From assembly GCA_000711775.1 (NCBI GenBank), contig ARYC01001450.1:1-64000 (forward strand): a DNA stretch of 64,000 nucleotides, read 5' to 3'. Every line of letters begins with the position of its first letter. Positions within the stretch are counted from its first letter, which is position 1. The notes beneath the pieces were generated by a model. It was not told the origin of the DNA. It worked only from the letters and a program-made list of their open reading frames with translations, and searched no databases. The position numbers were made by a program, and so were the translations under genes. Source of the stretch: Oxytricha trifallax. Taxonomy: Eukaryota > Ciliophora > Spirotrichea > Sporadotrichida > Oxytrichidae. Positions 37,436-49,689 of this stretch are shown in pieces.

Positions 37436-38926
37436 AGTATGTTCTCCCCCCAACTAGGAAGTCCCAGCTGTTGAAAGAGCCTCCGGATGATGTCAAGGAG
37501 TCCTAAATGACGTCGAGATATCCCTTTTATTGATAATTTATATTCTTACTCTTTACCTTATATTAAATACAATCAGTTAGACAATTTAACCTGATCAGTC
37601 CAATAACCTTTAATTGTAATATAAATTTTTATATGTAATTATATTGCTAATTATATTAAGAACATACCTTATCCATATTTTTGTTTAGCTTTTGATATTT
37701 TCGTAATATTTTTCATTAAGTTCAATTAATTTTAAATTGAACTTAAATTAATTTAAACATCATATTGTATTAAAGACGAAAATTTTACTCTTTTCATCTT
37801 ATTATATGAATAAATTGTTTAGGATATATTTTAAAAAGTCTAAGATGAATAATTATTAAAATTTTTAATTAGATATTTTTTACCCGCTGAACCTTACTAT
37901 TATGTAAGTAAGTTTTTTAATATAATTAAGTCAAGAACATGTAGTTTAATGACAAATTTATTATTATTTGTTTAATTTTTAAACTAGATTGAATAAGTTA
38001 TTAAAGTGAGGGTAATTACTGAAAAGTAATAAAAAATATATTTACAATAGTAAATATAAAAGATTGCTAGTTAGCTTTCTAATTATTAAAGATCTCTGCC
38101 AATTAAATATTATTTTAAAACATTTCTTTTTAAATTACTTCAACTAATCACAAGTAACTATTCATAATATTTCTCATAATTTACTAATTAAATTACATTT
38201 TTTTGTCAAAGAAACGAATTATAATTAATTAAATTTAATTTAGTTTAGTTTAGTTGGACAGATTGAATATTTTTTTTTGTAAGAAATATTAAATAATCAA
38301 ATTTTGGGTTTTGTGGTTGTTAATGGTTGTGAAAAAAATTATATCTCATTTTAAAATATAAAAAAGAATAAGATTTTAATATGTGTCTAAATTTGCTTAA
38401 TTTTATAAATAGAGTAAAATTAAAATTAGGCTTACCATCAATGATTTATTATGATTAGATAATTAACTGAGTTTAACAAGAAGAGAATAAAATTAATTGA
38501 TCAGAATTAATATAAGTTCCGAAAAAGTGTATTAAAAAATTAATTTTAACTACCTATTATTTTTTAAATCAAAATTCTATTATTTGAACATTAGTTAATA
38601 AACAATAAACATAACTTTACAATTTAATTATTTGGATTGTAAGTTTGAATTTTTTTTAGCTTTTTAAAAACTTATATATGATAACCCTAAATTAGAGAAT
38701 CTTATATAAATAAATTTGAAATAATTTTATGTACTAAGATTTTAAATTATGTTTAGTTATTTAACTGATTGTAATAAAAGATAAGGAAATGAGTCATAGT
38801 ATAATAGAAACTTTTTGGCATAAATTTATTAACATAAAGTGAAGTTTGACTTCATTTAGGATGCGGTGAAGTCATCGTAGAGGCTCTTGCGACACCTGGG
38901 ACTTCCAACTTTGAGGAGGGACATAC
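37436..38926. mobile_element. 1.5-kb element with about 80-bp TIRs
   Basis: The left end AGTATGTTCTCCCCCCAACT, then AGGAAGTCCCAGCTGTTGAA, is matched in reverse complement by the right end (CTGGGACTTCC ... GGAGGGACATACT). A GAGCCTCCGGATGATGTCA / TGAAGTCATCGTAGAGGCTC block lies in the arms. No transposase was seen inside. Confidence 0.65.
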
Positions 38927-39239
38927 TGAAGTCAATACTCAATAATAAGTCTTTTTATTGAACTAAGATCTATTGTTTATCTAGTTATTTTAATAGCTTT
39001 ATCTTCGAAACCTATATCTAATTATTCTTTTTAAAAATCAGCAATTAAATTAGAATTAAAATCCCAAAACCCCTTAATGAGTTTTGTTAAAAGCTTTGAT
39101 TTGTAAGAAATTTGATAGGGATTCAGGTCATTAATTAAATGCGAAACAAAATAGCAACTTTTTGGGATCTATTTATATTGAAGAATATATAGATTTAGTG
39201 CTTAAACACGATATGGAAGTAATATACATATTTATAGTG

Positions 39240-40130
39240 AATAAGTCAAACCTATAATTAACTATAAGTGCATTTCACTCATCCTAAAGCAAAGTCTATC
39301 AACCGTTCTCTCCCTCTGCTTTCTAGATGTGTAACTTAAGCGATAATTTATGATTTAAAAGCCTAAGAGGAATAATGTAATCTTTATTAATGAAAAAAAA
39401 CTTTAAAGTATTGGGCTCAATAGACTCTATACCAACGAGCTACTTTGTTTCATCATCAGTTCACCTAGTTGAGTATTTCTGCTTAGTCTATAGCAAGTAT
39501 CTTTTACGAAATGGTATTCTTTCAAAGGAGTGAGTCGTATCAAGAGAGTGATTAATTTCACTCTGCCATTTTAAGCAAAATTAAATTATAATTACAATTA
39601 AATGCAGAGGATTTAATAGGATAATATAAATTTTATACTTGCTGACGAAGCTGTGATTATCTTTAACACTTTAATCTAGTATTCTTGGTATAAGAGGAAT
39701 GTATATTAAGATATATTATTAAATGGTCAAGGTATAAACAATGGCAATTCTTGGAGTATTAGAGTGGATCTAATTTAGTAATACTATTTTTGATAATCTT
39801 TCTGATCTTAATACAAAAGTAACGAGGAAGCGTTGTCTTGAAACTCACAGTTAATTATTGAATTCTACAGGTGTATACTAAAAGATCATTACTTAAAATT
39901 GTTGGTATAACATTAGATGTATGGCCTACCTTTTGATACAGTAAACTTTATTAAAGTTCGCCGAAGAGGTAGATAAATTTAAAATTCCTTGATAAAGGGA
40001 TGTTTAATTTAGAAGTAAACATGCATGAAAACTAACATTAGGAATAGTTAGCTAAAAATGTGCAAAAAATAAAGAGAGTGAATATAAATAAGTTTTAGAG
40101 TTAAGTTAATGAATAAATAAAACACATTTA
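39240..40130 (+). pseudogene. TBE-4 transposase remnant
   Basis: Recognisable pieces are KALKYWAQQTLYQRATLFHH, LSISAQSIASIF, then after the usual internal intron (AAATGCAG) LADEAVIIFNTL and YSWYKRN. The D2 and E motifs are not intact and several stops and shifts are present. Confidence 0.6.
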
Positions 40131-40139
40131 TAATTCTTT

Positions 40140-40905
40140 CGTGAGCTAGTTCTTTTTCTTTTCATCCATTTGTTGCTTACCTCCACCAAGGTTTCATTCT
40201 ATTGCTGCCAGCTCCAGCATCTATGTTCATTTACTCTGGCGGCTAAATATCTGAATAAAGTCTCTTGCTGACTTTATAATTTGTCTGTTACATTCGCTCT
40301 CTATGAAGCTTGCTCTTTTCCATCATTAAGAAGATGTCAATACTAAATTTTTCTAAAGAGTTAAGCTACAAATCTTTCTTGAAATATATGAGTATTTCTG
40401 TATCTCTGATATCTACCTCTCACTTATGTTGATTATTTGTTTGTCCTTATCTTTTGTAGAGATAAATTACCTTTTCTTATGAGATTCTTGAATAATTTCT
40501 TTTAAGTATTCACCTTTAATTGTTGCAAGTATGCCGGAAAAAAGTTTTTTTCAGGAAGTTTATAATGAAACAGTTTCTTAGCAGACAGACCAGTTCTGCG
40601 AAATCTTTGGTTTGTTAATAGCATGATCAAATATGCTAGTCACTAAAACTCTGGATAGTTTTGAATCTCTGCAAACTTTACATCTTAAGTTTTCAATTAT
40701 TCTTTTCGCAGATTATCGCTCATAGAAATAAAATATTAGTACCTTCCATCGTTGGTCGGAACAAATCAACTACATAATTAAGATAAGTTACTATGAGTTC
40801 ATTACCTTGATGTAACAGGTATGATGTAAATACTCCTAACTAATAAATTTTTGAATCAATTCTTGTGCTTGCACTCTTTTTATTGCATCATTCATAGACT
40901 TCAAC
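40140..40905 (-). pseudogene. TBE-4 22-kDa gene remnant
   Basis: Begins MKSMNDAIKRVQAQELIQKF, includes KLPEKNFFPAYLQQLKVNT-like sequence matching the FFFGVLGT region, the same frame change before an AACTCTTTAG acceptor-like site, then SIDIFLMMEKSKLHRERM and MNIDAGAGSNRMKPWWR-like C-terminal sequence. Frames are broken in several places. Confidence 0.55.
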
Positions 40906-41112
40906 TTGTTTACAAATCTAAGAAAAATATTCAAATTTAAGTTTATTGATTTTAATTATTTACCCCTGTAAAAATTACTATTAAATATGGACATCCTATT
41001 GGAGGTCAACCTCTAAGAAGGATATGGAAGGTTTTGAAAACTGGGTTCATACTTGAGAGTTTGATATTAATTTCCACCTCAATAGTCCCATTTTTATATT
41101 TAAATAGGTATA

Positions 41113-41378
41113 TAAAACCCCATAGATCAATTAAGACACGAAGATTGGGGAAAAGAACAATTAAATTAAAAATTAATTATAATTGGCGTATAATTTTAAA
41201 GTTTGGGCTAATTATTAAAACTATTGGCTCGATTAATTGTCATTATAAAATAAACCAATCAGGGTGTGTAAAATTGATTTTAGCCTAATTATATTTAATT
41301 TTAGCCAATTATAATAAATTTTTAACTTAATTGTTTTTTTCCCCAATCTTCGTGTCTTAATTGATCTATGGGGTTTTA
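41113..41378. mobile_element. MITE with telomere-like AAAACCCC ends inside TBE-4
   Basis: The left TAAAACCCCATAGATCAATT, then AAGACACGAAGATTGGGG, is matched by the reverse complement at the right (CCCCAATCTTCGTGTCTTAA ... ATGGGGTTTTA). Length is 266 bp, AT-rich and non-coding. Confidence 0.7.
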
Positions 41379-41899
41379 CATAACTGTGGCAGTTTTTTAA
41401 ACGAAAGTATCAAATTCAAAGCTTTAATTAATGCTAGTTATTAATTCGAAGTACCCTTATTTTTATCACAAAATCATAAAAACGTTTTGAATTAGATGGA
41501 CTATCTAAATCAGTACGTGCTATAATCAACTTATTATTGATTTAATAAAAATGGTTAATTTCTAACCAATATTTAGACTGGTTCTTTTCTTTATGCTCAT
41601 TTTTCTTCTTTTTTAATCTATTGATTCTCTTGAAACTTGTAGGCTAAAGCTTTCAGATTAGATTCTAGTTATAGAGGCAGTTTTAGAATTTTAAATTCAA
41701 ATATATATATGAGCGCTAACATTTTAAGAAAAAAAAGCTCTTTCTTCAATCTAAATGAGACTTCCTTTGGCAGCAAAAGCTGTGAGTTGAACTCTAATAA
41801 AGAACTACCAAAGTAGTTATTTGATGTCTCTTTTATTAAAATAGAAATTAATAATATAAATTGAATGGCAAACAAGAGTGTGGGATAAAGAGGAGGAGA

Positions 41900-43085
41900 A
41901 AGGAATAAAAAAATTCTTTTAAAAACTAAAGAAGTTGAATTGTATTTTTTCTCAAAATCAAGCTGAAATAGACATATGAAGGAGCATAAGAACCCAAGCC
42001 AACAATATGCTTAATTCATGACAAAATAGATGGGATGTATATTGCTTTGAGTGCCAAAAGAAGTACTCTCTTACAATAGACTTGAAGATATATCTTTTAA
42101 AAGCTCACAATAAAGGAATTGAAATCTTAATGCATGAAGTTGAGTTGAAGCTTCTCAAAGAAAGGCGAGAAAATTTTCTAAAGTTGCTATTCCTGAATAA
42201 TTTTGAGAGTTAGAGTACGTAAGCACGATATCAACAAACAAACGTCACAAAATTCATGATCATAATTCAATAAAAAGATTATACCAGTTCTTGGGTTGAT
42301 AAATTTAGATGCTTATCTTTAGAGATAACCAATTCTTGAGGACTCCTTTGATAAGAAAGTAATCGATAATCATCAATATGCTTACAAAATTTATCCATGC
42401 AACTATCTATTAAGTGATGATAAATTTTAAAAGGATATTTCAAATGAGTATCAATTACTCACTAAAGCAAAGTTTAAAGAGTATAGCAACTCAGTTTATA
42501 TTGATGCTATTTCCTTGCTAAGAATCATGTTGCTTCCAGACTTCTTCTTTATGAAATACTCTTAAGAGATTTCATAACAGAGTAAAGGAATCGTAAGTAG
42601 CTTAGATAAATAGCAACTCAAACTTTTCAAGATTTTATGGAACTTTACAAGTTGGGGTTTTTTCACAGAGATTTTAAACAAGAAAATATTTTGATAAATT
42701 TTTCACCAGAAAGAGTAACAATAATCGATTTCAACAGAGCCTTTAGAGAAAAAGTATCAAGAATTGGAACTGTAATGAAATTTCTAGATTATCATCCTGA
42801 AAGATATGAATGGAGAGATGGTTGCTTTAGTGAAATGAATGAACATTAGCAGCAAATATAATAGAGTGCATAATGACTTGCAACGATTACTACTCTACAA
42901 GATGCGAGAAGGATGCTAAACATAGAATAAAGAAGTTAATGAACAAATCAAGAGTGTCTCAATCAATGAAATAAATGGCATAGTCAATAATTATCAAAGA
43001 AAATTCAAGATCAGACATATCAATAGAAAATAAAGCGTTGTGGTTAAATAAGATATACATCAGACCTCTCGCAATGATCCTATAG
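41900..43085 (+). pseudogene. TBE-4 zinc-finger/kinase gene remnant
   Basis: A degraded finger (CFECQKKYSLTIDLKIYLLK) is followed by kinase pieces: LYKLGFFHRDFKQENILINF with an intact HRD, and TIIDFNRAFREKV with DFN at the DFG site, then FLDYHPERYEWRDG. Stops and frame changes are frequent. Confidence 0.6.
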
Positions 43086-43550
43086 TGCATTTTTAATGAT
43101 TAATTTAGATACATTTACTATAAATTACACTTTCAAGCCTATTAATAACCCCAAATCTTAACAAATTCACAAAAAAATCACAACATTTATAAACATATTA
43201 AGGGGTTTTGGGGTTTTAATTTTAATTTGATCTTTATTTACAAAGATTACCATAAAAATTGTAATGATAATGAAATTTTGAATAGTCATTTATACTTAAT
43301 GAAGTATCATGAAATCGTATAATGCACTCAAAAAAGGATTGGGCTAACCAGATCGCCTGACTAGTCCCAGGATTCTTTAATATATTTATTTCTTTTGACC
43401 AGCTACTTCAACCAGTATTAAGAGTGAAGCTATACTCCATAACCATGATACTTTTGAGTGATCCAATTGAAACATAAAATTTTTAGTTTTTATAATTAAT
43501 TATACTATTATAGATTAGTAAATTAATTATTAATTCAAAAGAATATAGAT

Positions 43551-45140
43551 AAATTATATAAAAATAGGAAATTGTAGAAACTTAAATTAATCTATTAATT
43601 TTAAATGAAATTAACTGCCAATAATTTCGAGAGGCATTAATCATATCTTATATAGAATTTAAATTATTAATCAAATTTGTGTATATAATTAGTGGTCTTC
43701 TAATCTTAAGTGTCAAATAGGGTTTCTAGTAGCCTACCGGTAAGTATATTTCAATTTATAAATTTTTACCAATAAATAAAAGTTTATCATTACGTTGCTC
43801 CAATAGTCATTTCTCCTGCTTTATCTCTGACCACTTTACGACTCTCTCAAATGCTCCCTTACCTTCTAAACATAATGATCAGAATCAAATCTTGCATTCA
43901 AGGTTGGGTACAATACGAACGCTCATTTCAACTTTTGTTTAAATTAACAGCTAATTATTTCTAAGGTTTATTATAATTCCTTTTTTTTAAATTAACACTT
44001 TCAGATCGATTTATACTTCAAAAATTTTAATTAAGGTACGATTGATATTATCCCTATTTAGATGAGACCGTATACCCTCACGCTGTAAATTTTACCGTTC
44101 TTGCGTTTGATTAACAGAGCATCCAGAATGTGAAGAAAATCAATTGCATACAGATTGGCATCCTTAGGGGTACATGAGTCATCGTCGATTTTTTTAAGTT
44201 CGGCTATAAATTCTTGGAGAGAATAAATTATTGGTACCCTCTCTTAATGGCTACACTGGATTTTTATATTTCTTGATCGGCATAGTTGATTGATATGCTT
44301 GTCTTTGCAATAGTTACTAACTAAGATACATTTGATTATTTCTTCCAAATGTATTCATCTTTTGACTGTGCTGTCATTCGTAAAATCTACAGCACTTCTA
44401 GATCCACATCCTACTTCTACAATTTATTTCCCTTTAAGCATTCGGTTTGGTTATAAACTGTTCGTTGTGATGAGAGGGCCCGTATATAAGCTTTAATCAT
44501 TCTACTACTTATGCAAACATATAATCTATGATTTCCAAGAAGCGACTGTTAATTTTAATTGTGCCATTATACCGTACTCTTGTGCTTCTTTTTATTGAAA
44601 TATGAATTATTGGCTTCGACAGAATCTGTTTTTAAGCGAATGCAGAGATAGTGCATCTAATTCGATCGATCAGTGTAGACTTCGATAAGACTGAAACTCG
44701 CAACTTGACTGGTTATTAAGCTATAACACTGTTTCAAGATGTCAGGGCTGGCTTCTTTCTGTATCTATAGACAGAATTTGTGGCTGTTGTGTGGCATTAC
44801 AATTACTGTTCCTTATGAGTTCTCGGCGCATTTATAAAGTCAATATTGCCTCATTGAAAAAATATCCAAGTTGGTCTTCCGGTATATTGGCACAATTGAT
44901 CTTTAAAATATAGTTAAATATTAATAAATTTAAATATACTTACCGCAGACGACTCAAAAAAAATGCCAGAATACAATACCACTAATTAAATACACATATT
45001 TGATTAATTAATTTAATTTAAATTTAAATCAAATTATTATTAATGCCTCTCGTATTTACTGGCAGTTAATAAGTTAATATCACTTATAAAAAAATAATAG
45101 ATTAATATAAATTTCTACAATTTCCTATTTTATAAATTTA
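43551..45140. mobile_element. 1.6-kb TIR element with a decayed unknown gene
   Basis: The left arm (43551-43645) and right arm (45040-45140) match in inverted orientation: AATAGGAAATTGTAGAAA, TTAATCTATTA, ATTAACTGCCA and CGAGAGGCATTAAT occur in both. The interior is less AT-rich and shows coding character on the minus strand. Confidence 0.6.
44060..44930 (-). pseudogene. Unrecognised ORF of the 43.6-45.1 kb element, frame-broken
   Basis: Minus-strand segments with protein-like composition: QKEASPDILKQCYSLITSQV, VEVGCGSRSAVDFTNDSTVK, HLEEIIKCILVSNYCKDKHI, then YSLQEFIAELKKIDDDSCTP and YAIDFLHILDALLIKRKNGK. These lie in different frames, so the gene is broken or contains introns. I recognise no family. 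Its place between the TIRs suggests it is the element's own gene. Confidence 0.45.
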
Positions 45141-45149
45141 ACAATATTA

Positions 45150-45990
45150 TTCTATAATTAGCTAATTCTTAGAATTAGACTTATTACTCCAAAAAGTATT
45201 TGAACCTAAAAGTTCCTAAGATTGAAAAATGATTTAAATAAATATGCTTAATCTTCAATTCTTTTGCTTCACTCAATAATTTATTATAAATATTGGTTTA
45301 ATTTTACTACTATAATCATGATTATAAAAAATTGAAGTTTATAACTCTCATTTTAAATAAAAATATTAAAAATTCTTCAAAATTATTTTAGAGAGTGCCC
45401 TCTAAATATAATTTTAATCACTTTTAATTTATATTTTAAGTGTTTAACAGAGATACCTCTCCCCACATTACTCCATAACTTAAAATTAGACACCTCTCCA
45501 TTCTCCCTCCCCAGCTTAAATCGAAACACCCTTACAGTCCTTTAAAATACTTTTTAATATAAAAGAATTTGAAAACAGGGAAAATAAAACAAAATAAAAT
45601 TGCACTTTAGATTATTTTATGTCAAGCCATTCATTAAACTCAAAGATCTACTCTAAAAATTTGTATTAGGCCATTAAAGTTTTCACTAAGTATTATTACT
45701 AAATACGAATCGCTAGGCATTCTTAGTTTAGCCATAGTTTAGCTAAGATTATCCACTGAAAGTTTTTAAATCACAAATTGAAAAGAGTGTATCATTTATA
45801 GGTTGAGAAATAATTTGAAAAAAAATGATATTTTTTATCTGTAAGATTTATTATGATGTCTAGATGTCATGAAGAAAATCATTTAAACAATGAGAATCAA
45901 AATTTTAATATGAATGGGGATGTTGTTAGGTGGGAGTGGGGCTTAGTTAGGGTGAGAGGGGGTCTCGTTTTAGGCCTGGGAGGGGCTCGG
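45150..45990. other. Spacer with C-rich and G-rich patches, no secure gene
   Basis: CCTCTCCCCACATTACTCC (45457) and CTCCCTCCCCAGC (45506) lie about 400 bp from a G-rich stretch (45915-45990, GGTGGGAGTGGGGC, GGGAGGGGCTCGG). The two patches are roughly complementary, suggesting another worn inverted-repeat pair. An ATG-started frame at 45853 runs through the G-rich patch but is composition-driven. Confidence 0.3.
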
Positions 45991-45995
45991 TTGGA

Positions 45996-46875
45996 ACACA
46001 TAGCAACCAAAATCAAAGTAATGTTTCACATTAACTCATTAAAAAATTTAATTTTTAAATTAACATATCCATATTTATATAAAAAAATTTTTCAGTTATC
46101 TTGTTTCTATATTTTATTAGTTTAAAAAAATTATCGATCGTAAATTTTTGAATAATAATAATTATATTTAATTAATTTATAATATAATATATATTCAAAA
46201 TACTTAATTAAAATTGGAACATACCTTAAGTAAGCCATATTTAAAAAATAAGGTAAGTATAGGCCAATACTTGCTTTTTAAATCTATCTTCAAAATTATT
46301 AATATTTATTTTTGGAGATTTGTATAATTAATTGACACTTATAAAGAAATTGTTATAAATATTAAATGATATTGAAATTTGGGCAAATAAGTTATTAATG
46401 AAGGAGATTTCACTGCTTTCATAAAAAAATTCCTTATTCAATTAAATCCCTAATTTGAAAAAGTAAATGTACAATCATATTTGTTCGCAAGATCGAAATG
46501 TTTTGGAAATTTAAAATAAAACTAAATAATAAAATTTACTAACAATAATAAATTTCTTACATAAAAACATTTTTTTCGATGTTCTATATTTATATCTGTT
46601 TATATATTAATAACTTTCAAATTAATGGAAAGAACTTTGTATTTTGTTTTAATAATTTACTTATGTTATGGAGTATATCAATATTGAGATATCCAATCTA
46701 TTTATTAAGAAAATATCTTGATGATATTATTGCATAATAATTTTCTTTGAAACTAATTAAATATAGAAACAAGATAACTGAAAATAATTTTTATATAAAC
46801 ATGGATATGATAATTTAAAAATTAAATTTTTAATGAGTTAATGTGAACATTACTATGATATTGGTTGCTATGTAT
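45996..46875. mobile_element. 0.9-kb TIR element
   Basis: The left end ACACATAGCAACCAAAATCA plus AAGTAATGTTTCACATTAAC is matched in reverse complement at the right (GTTAATGTGAACATTACTAT ... GGTTGCTATGT). Arms are about 130 bp and also share CAGTTATCTTGTTTCTATAT. No coding frame inside. Confidence 0.65.
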
Positions 46876-47202
46876 TTCTAGGAATGAGATAAAAAAAGAC
46901 CTGTCAAGTGAGTTAAAACATGTTCCTTTGAAGAATTTATTTATAAGAACATTTAAAATTTACATGAAAAATGTTAGTTACCCTCTCAAGGGCTATGACT
47001 CTTAAATTTAAATAACTTTCTTATTTTAATGTATTTCTATAATAAAATTTATATAATTTAAATAATTGAAGTAGTATAGATTAGTCAATGTCAAAATAAA
47101 AACCAAAACCTGTAAAATAAACTATAAATAAATTTTCTATTTATTTAATTAAAAATTTATCATAAATTCTTAATATCAATTTATACATATATACTTAAAC
47201 CT

Positions 47203-47712
47203 AATCTTGGGGGAGGAAGTTTCCTGCACTGGTTAATGATAAAGAAAAATTTAGGGAAGTTTCCTGCACTAATTTTTTAATTTTAAATTTTTTATAAATT
47301 AATCTTTTTAACAACTATTAACGAACTTCTGGGACATTTTTCATTATTATAATTATACTTAATTTATAAATCAATTATTCAATATCTATTAGCATGAATT
47401 CTAAGTACTATCGAAGCACTATCAAAGCACTATCTATTTCTTAAAAATACCACGAACTTTTAGATATTTAAGATGGAATAGATCCACTATATATTTTTCT
47501 TAAAGATTTGAGATGTCAAAGTGTATTCAGTTTATTATTTTGTTATATAAACACCAGAAACTACACTTCCTATAATACATTTAAATCCTCTTAATATTTA
47601 ATAAGTCCTAAAATATAATACATATTTAACTTATAAAAATTTATTATATTATTTATAAATTAAAAAAAGTGGAGGGAACTTTCTTGAGTACAGGAAACTT
47701 CCTCCCTAATCT
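47203..47712. mobile_element. 510-bp TIR element related to the 17.3-kb element
   Basis: Left GGGGGAGGAAGTTTCCTGCA, right TACAGGAAACTTCCTCCCTA. The motif GGAAGTTTCCTGCA occurs again at 47255. Shares the AAGTTTCCTGC core with the element at 17295-17757. Non-coding. Confidence 0.6.
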
Positions 47713-47959
47713 TTTTCCACATATAATATTTATAAATTGATAAAGTTCTAAGTTAAAATATTTAAGTATATATAGAAAGAACGGATTTTACATAATTTAA
47801 AGGAGATTTTCGAGATAATACAAATAAATAGGAGGTCAGAATAAAATTTCTATAATATATTTTCAATCTATACTTACTAGAAATACTAAGTAAGAGATAA
47901 TGATCAAGAATATATAGGATTTGCCCCCCTGTTAAACAATTAGGGATCATTTTTACTAT

Positions 47960-48327
47960 TTTCTCGATTTTTTAGGAGATGCAGTTTTACCTTGATAGTT
48001 AAATTAAGTTTGCTTAAACATAGCCATTTTATTGCACTAATTTAAATTATAAATTTTCTTATTTGCAGAAGGCTTAGCATAATATAAATTTTAAATGCGC
48101 GGATGAGGCAAAGTTTAATTTTAATACTTTATATTACAGTTTTGATATAAGAGAAATATACAAGTATATGATTTTTGTTAGGGTTCAACTCATATAAATC
48201 TTGGTTGAATTAGTTAGGATAATGGACTTGAGACATATATTATCTACTCGCATTCTATAAAGATTGAATTGTGTATTAAGTTTATATAAGAGCTCAGAGA
48301 TAAGTATGCTGATTAGGAGATCATACT
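47960..48327 (+). pseudogene. TBE transposase fragment, cut by TBE-5
   Basis: After a TTATTTGCAG acceptor like those of other TBE transposases comes QKAQHNINFKCADEAKFNFN, corresponding to MQRAITNNIKFIHADEAVF. At the right it reads up to a piece matching LREKYADQEII and stops abruptly at the TBE-5 terminal repeat at 48328. This is the remnant of an older TBE whose other parts are not visible. Confidence 0.5.
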
Positions 48328-49689
48328 CAAAATCCCAATAACCCTTAATGAGATTAATAAATGATTTTATTTTTAGAGTATATTTGAACGGGAACAATGA
48401 AGTCTAATTTTTAGTTCAATCTCCCTCATCCTTTAATTTTGTTTCAGTTTAGAAAAAGTCCCCTTATTTAAACGCTAAATTAAATGTATTTTATGGTATC
48501 TATCTATTACTGTTAATAGTTAATTCTATAAGCTTTTAATAATGATAATGAATTCGCTTAAAGCAAGTGATATAAATAATCTTGGAAGAAACATCTCTAT
48601 TCTAAAAAAAATAAATGCTTTAGTTTTAACTTTAGCGCTATAAAAATTTAAATCTTAAAAAGGGCTGTCTGATACTTTATTATAAATGAGAAATTCAATT
48701 AGAGATAACAAATTAGCGGATTGGCACTTCTAGGCATCTATTGCTGAAGAAGCATGATCCTGGGGCCGTCTACCTCCCGACTTCGCTAAACTCAAGGAAC
48801 TTGCTGTCTTGTAGATTTGATGCTTGTTAATCACTTGCTCGCAATACTTGGGAGAGTGTGAAAAATTGGCACTTCAGCACCTGTGTTTGTGTGCTACACA
48901 AACAACACTCAGTGAACCCTTGGGGCTATAACCTTTGCTTTGACTCCCACTTTGGTTCTGCTTAAGGACATCTTCCATGAATCTGATTGCTTTCTAGATC
49001 TTCATACCCTTCACGACTGTACTCAAGCTAAAGTTAAAACTATAGTATTATTTAAAAAGCATAATTCTTTATTTCCTGCGAATCAATCATTCTATTTTTA
49101 GCTAGACCCAACTTCTTATATGGATTGATGAAAATAAAGACAACGATCATTATCCAGAGAATACTAATTTGATATATTTTATAGCTGTTTTGGTTCACTA
49201 AGTTTTTCGGAATATTAAACTCTGATATTATGGATTCTTTTTTGAGTAATCAAAATAGTCTTACAATTATTTTATATTTTTTAAATTTTGTTTTCTGTAT
49301 TATTATATTCTCCTTTTAAAATGGTAGCTTTCTTATTAATTACAAATTCCCTTTTTCTCTGCCATCCTTTTGAATTTCTTTAAATTTTTATTGTTAATGA
49401 TATCAATTAAAGTATTTATTATAAAAAATAAAAAATTTAATACAAATGATAATCGTAAATGCCTTATTCTATCCTAGATAATCGATAGTTCGGAATTTTT
49501 TCCCTAGATAAAGCAAAATTTAAGGATATAACAAAGGCAATAAAAAATTCTTTTTTTAAAAGCGAACTTATATTTAAAAAATCATAATAACCTTTAAAAC
49601 CTGCGTTTTCTTTAATAACCCAAATATGACCAAAACTAACATTGAAATAAAATTATTAAAGCATATAATTTAGGGGTTTTAGGGTTTTG
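48328..49689. mobile_element. TBE-5, internally deleted telomere-bearing element (1.36 kb)
   Basis: The left end CAAAATCCCAATAACCCTTA plus ATGAG and right end TTTAGGGGTTTTAGGGTTTT plus G follow the TBE terminus; the right TIR contains AAAACCTGCGTTTTCTTTAA. None of the three TBE genes is left; a GC-richer segment occupies 48.72-49.04 kb. Confidence 0.6.
48720..49035 (-). CDS. GC-richer gene-like segment with an 11-bp direct repeat
   Basis: On the minus strand LSTVVKGMKIQKAIRFMEDV, then LKQNQSGSQSKGYSPKGSLS and VVCVAHKHRC run to a TGA; the same frame then continues SANFSHSPKYCEQVINKHQI and KSGGRRPQDHASSAIDAQK. ATTGGCACTTC occurs at 48720-48730 and 48865-48875, flanking the second part, as a pointer pair would. 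Composition contrasts with the surrounding TBE DNA. It may be one or two MDSs of an unidentified gene. No family is recognised. Confidence 0.4.

Larger units (their letters stand above)
39058..43218. mobile_element. TBE-4, full-length but decayed telomere-bearing element
   Basis: The left end is AAAATCCCAAAACCCCTTAATG and the right end ATTAAGGGGTTTTGGGGTTT plus TA, both next to ATT. The length of 4.16 kb matches TBE-3. Gene order is transposase (plus), 22-kDa (minus), kinase (plus), all degraded. A 266-bp MITE sits between the last two. It lies between the arms of the 37.1-43.5 kb inverted repeat, its right end about 25 bp from the right arm. Confidence 0.75.
37071..43547. mobile_element. Inverted-repeat element, inflated to 6.5 kb by nested insertions
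   Basis: Arms 37071-37344 and 43243-43547 are reverse complements (shared blocks TTCAATTGGATCACTCAAAA, GTATCATGGTTATGGAGTAT and CCTGGGACTAGTCAGGCGAT). Between them sit TBE-4 (4.16 kb) and a separate 1.5-kb TIR element. Subtracting both leaves a parent element of about 0.8 kb, similar to other foldback elements in this window. Confidence 0.6.

Noticed and set aside
41034-41288. 84-codon plus-strand frame
   Set aside because: Lies across the MITE inside TBE-4 and has no protein character.
45853-46125. 90-codon frame with Gly/Arg-rich centre
   Set aside because: Composition comes from a G-rich patch and then enters the arm of a TIR element.
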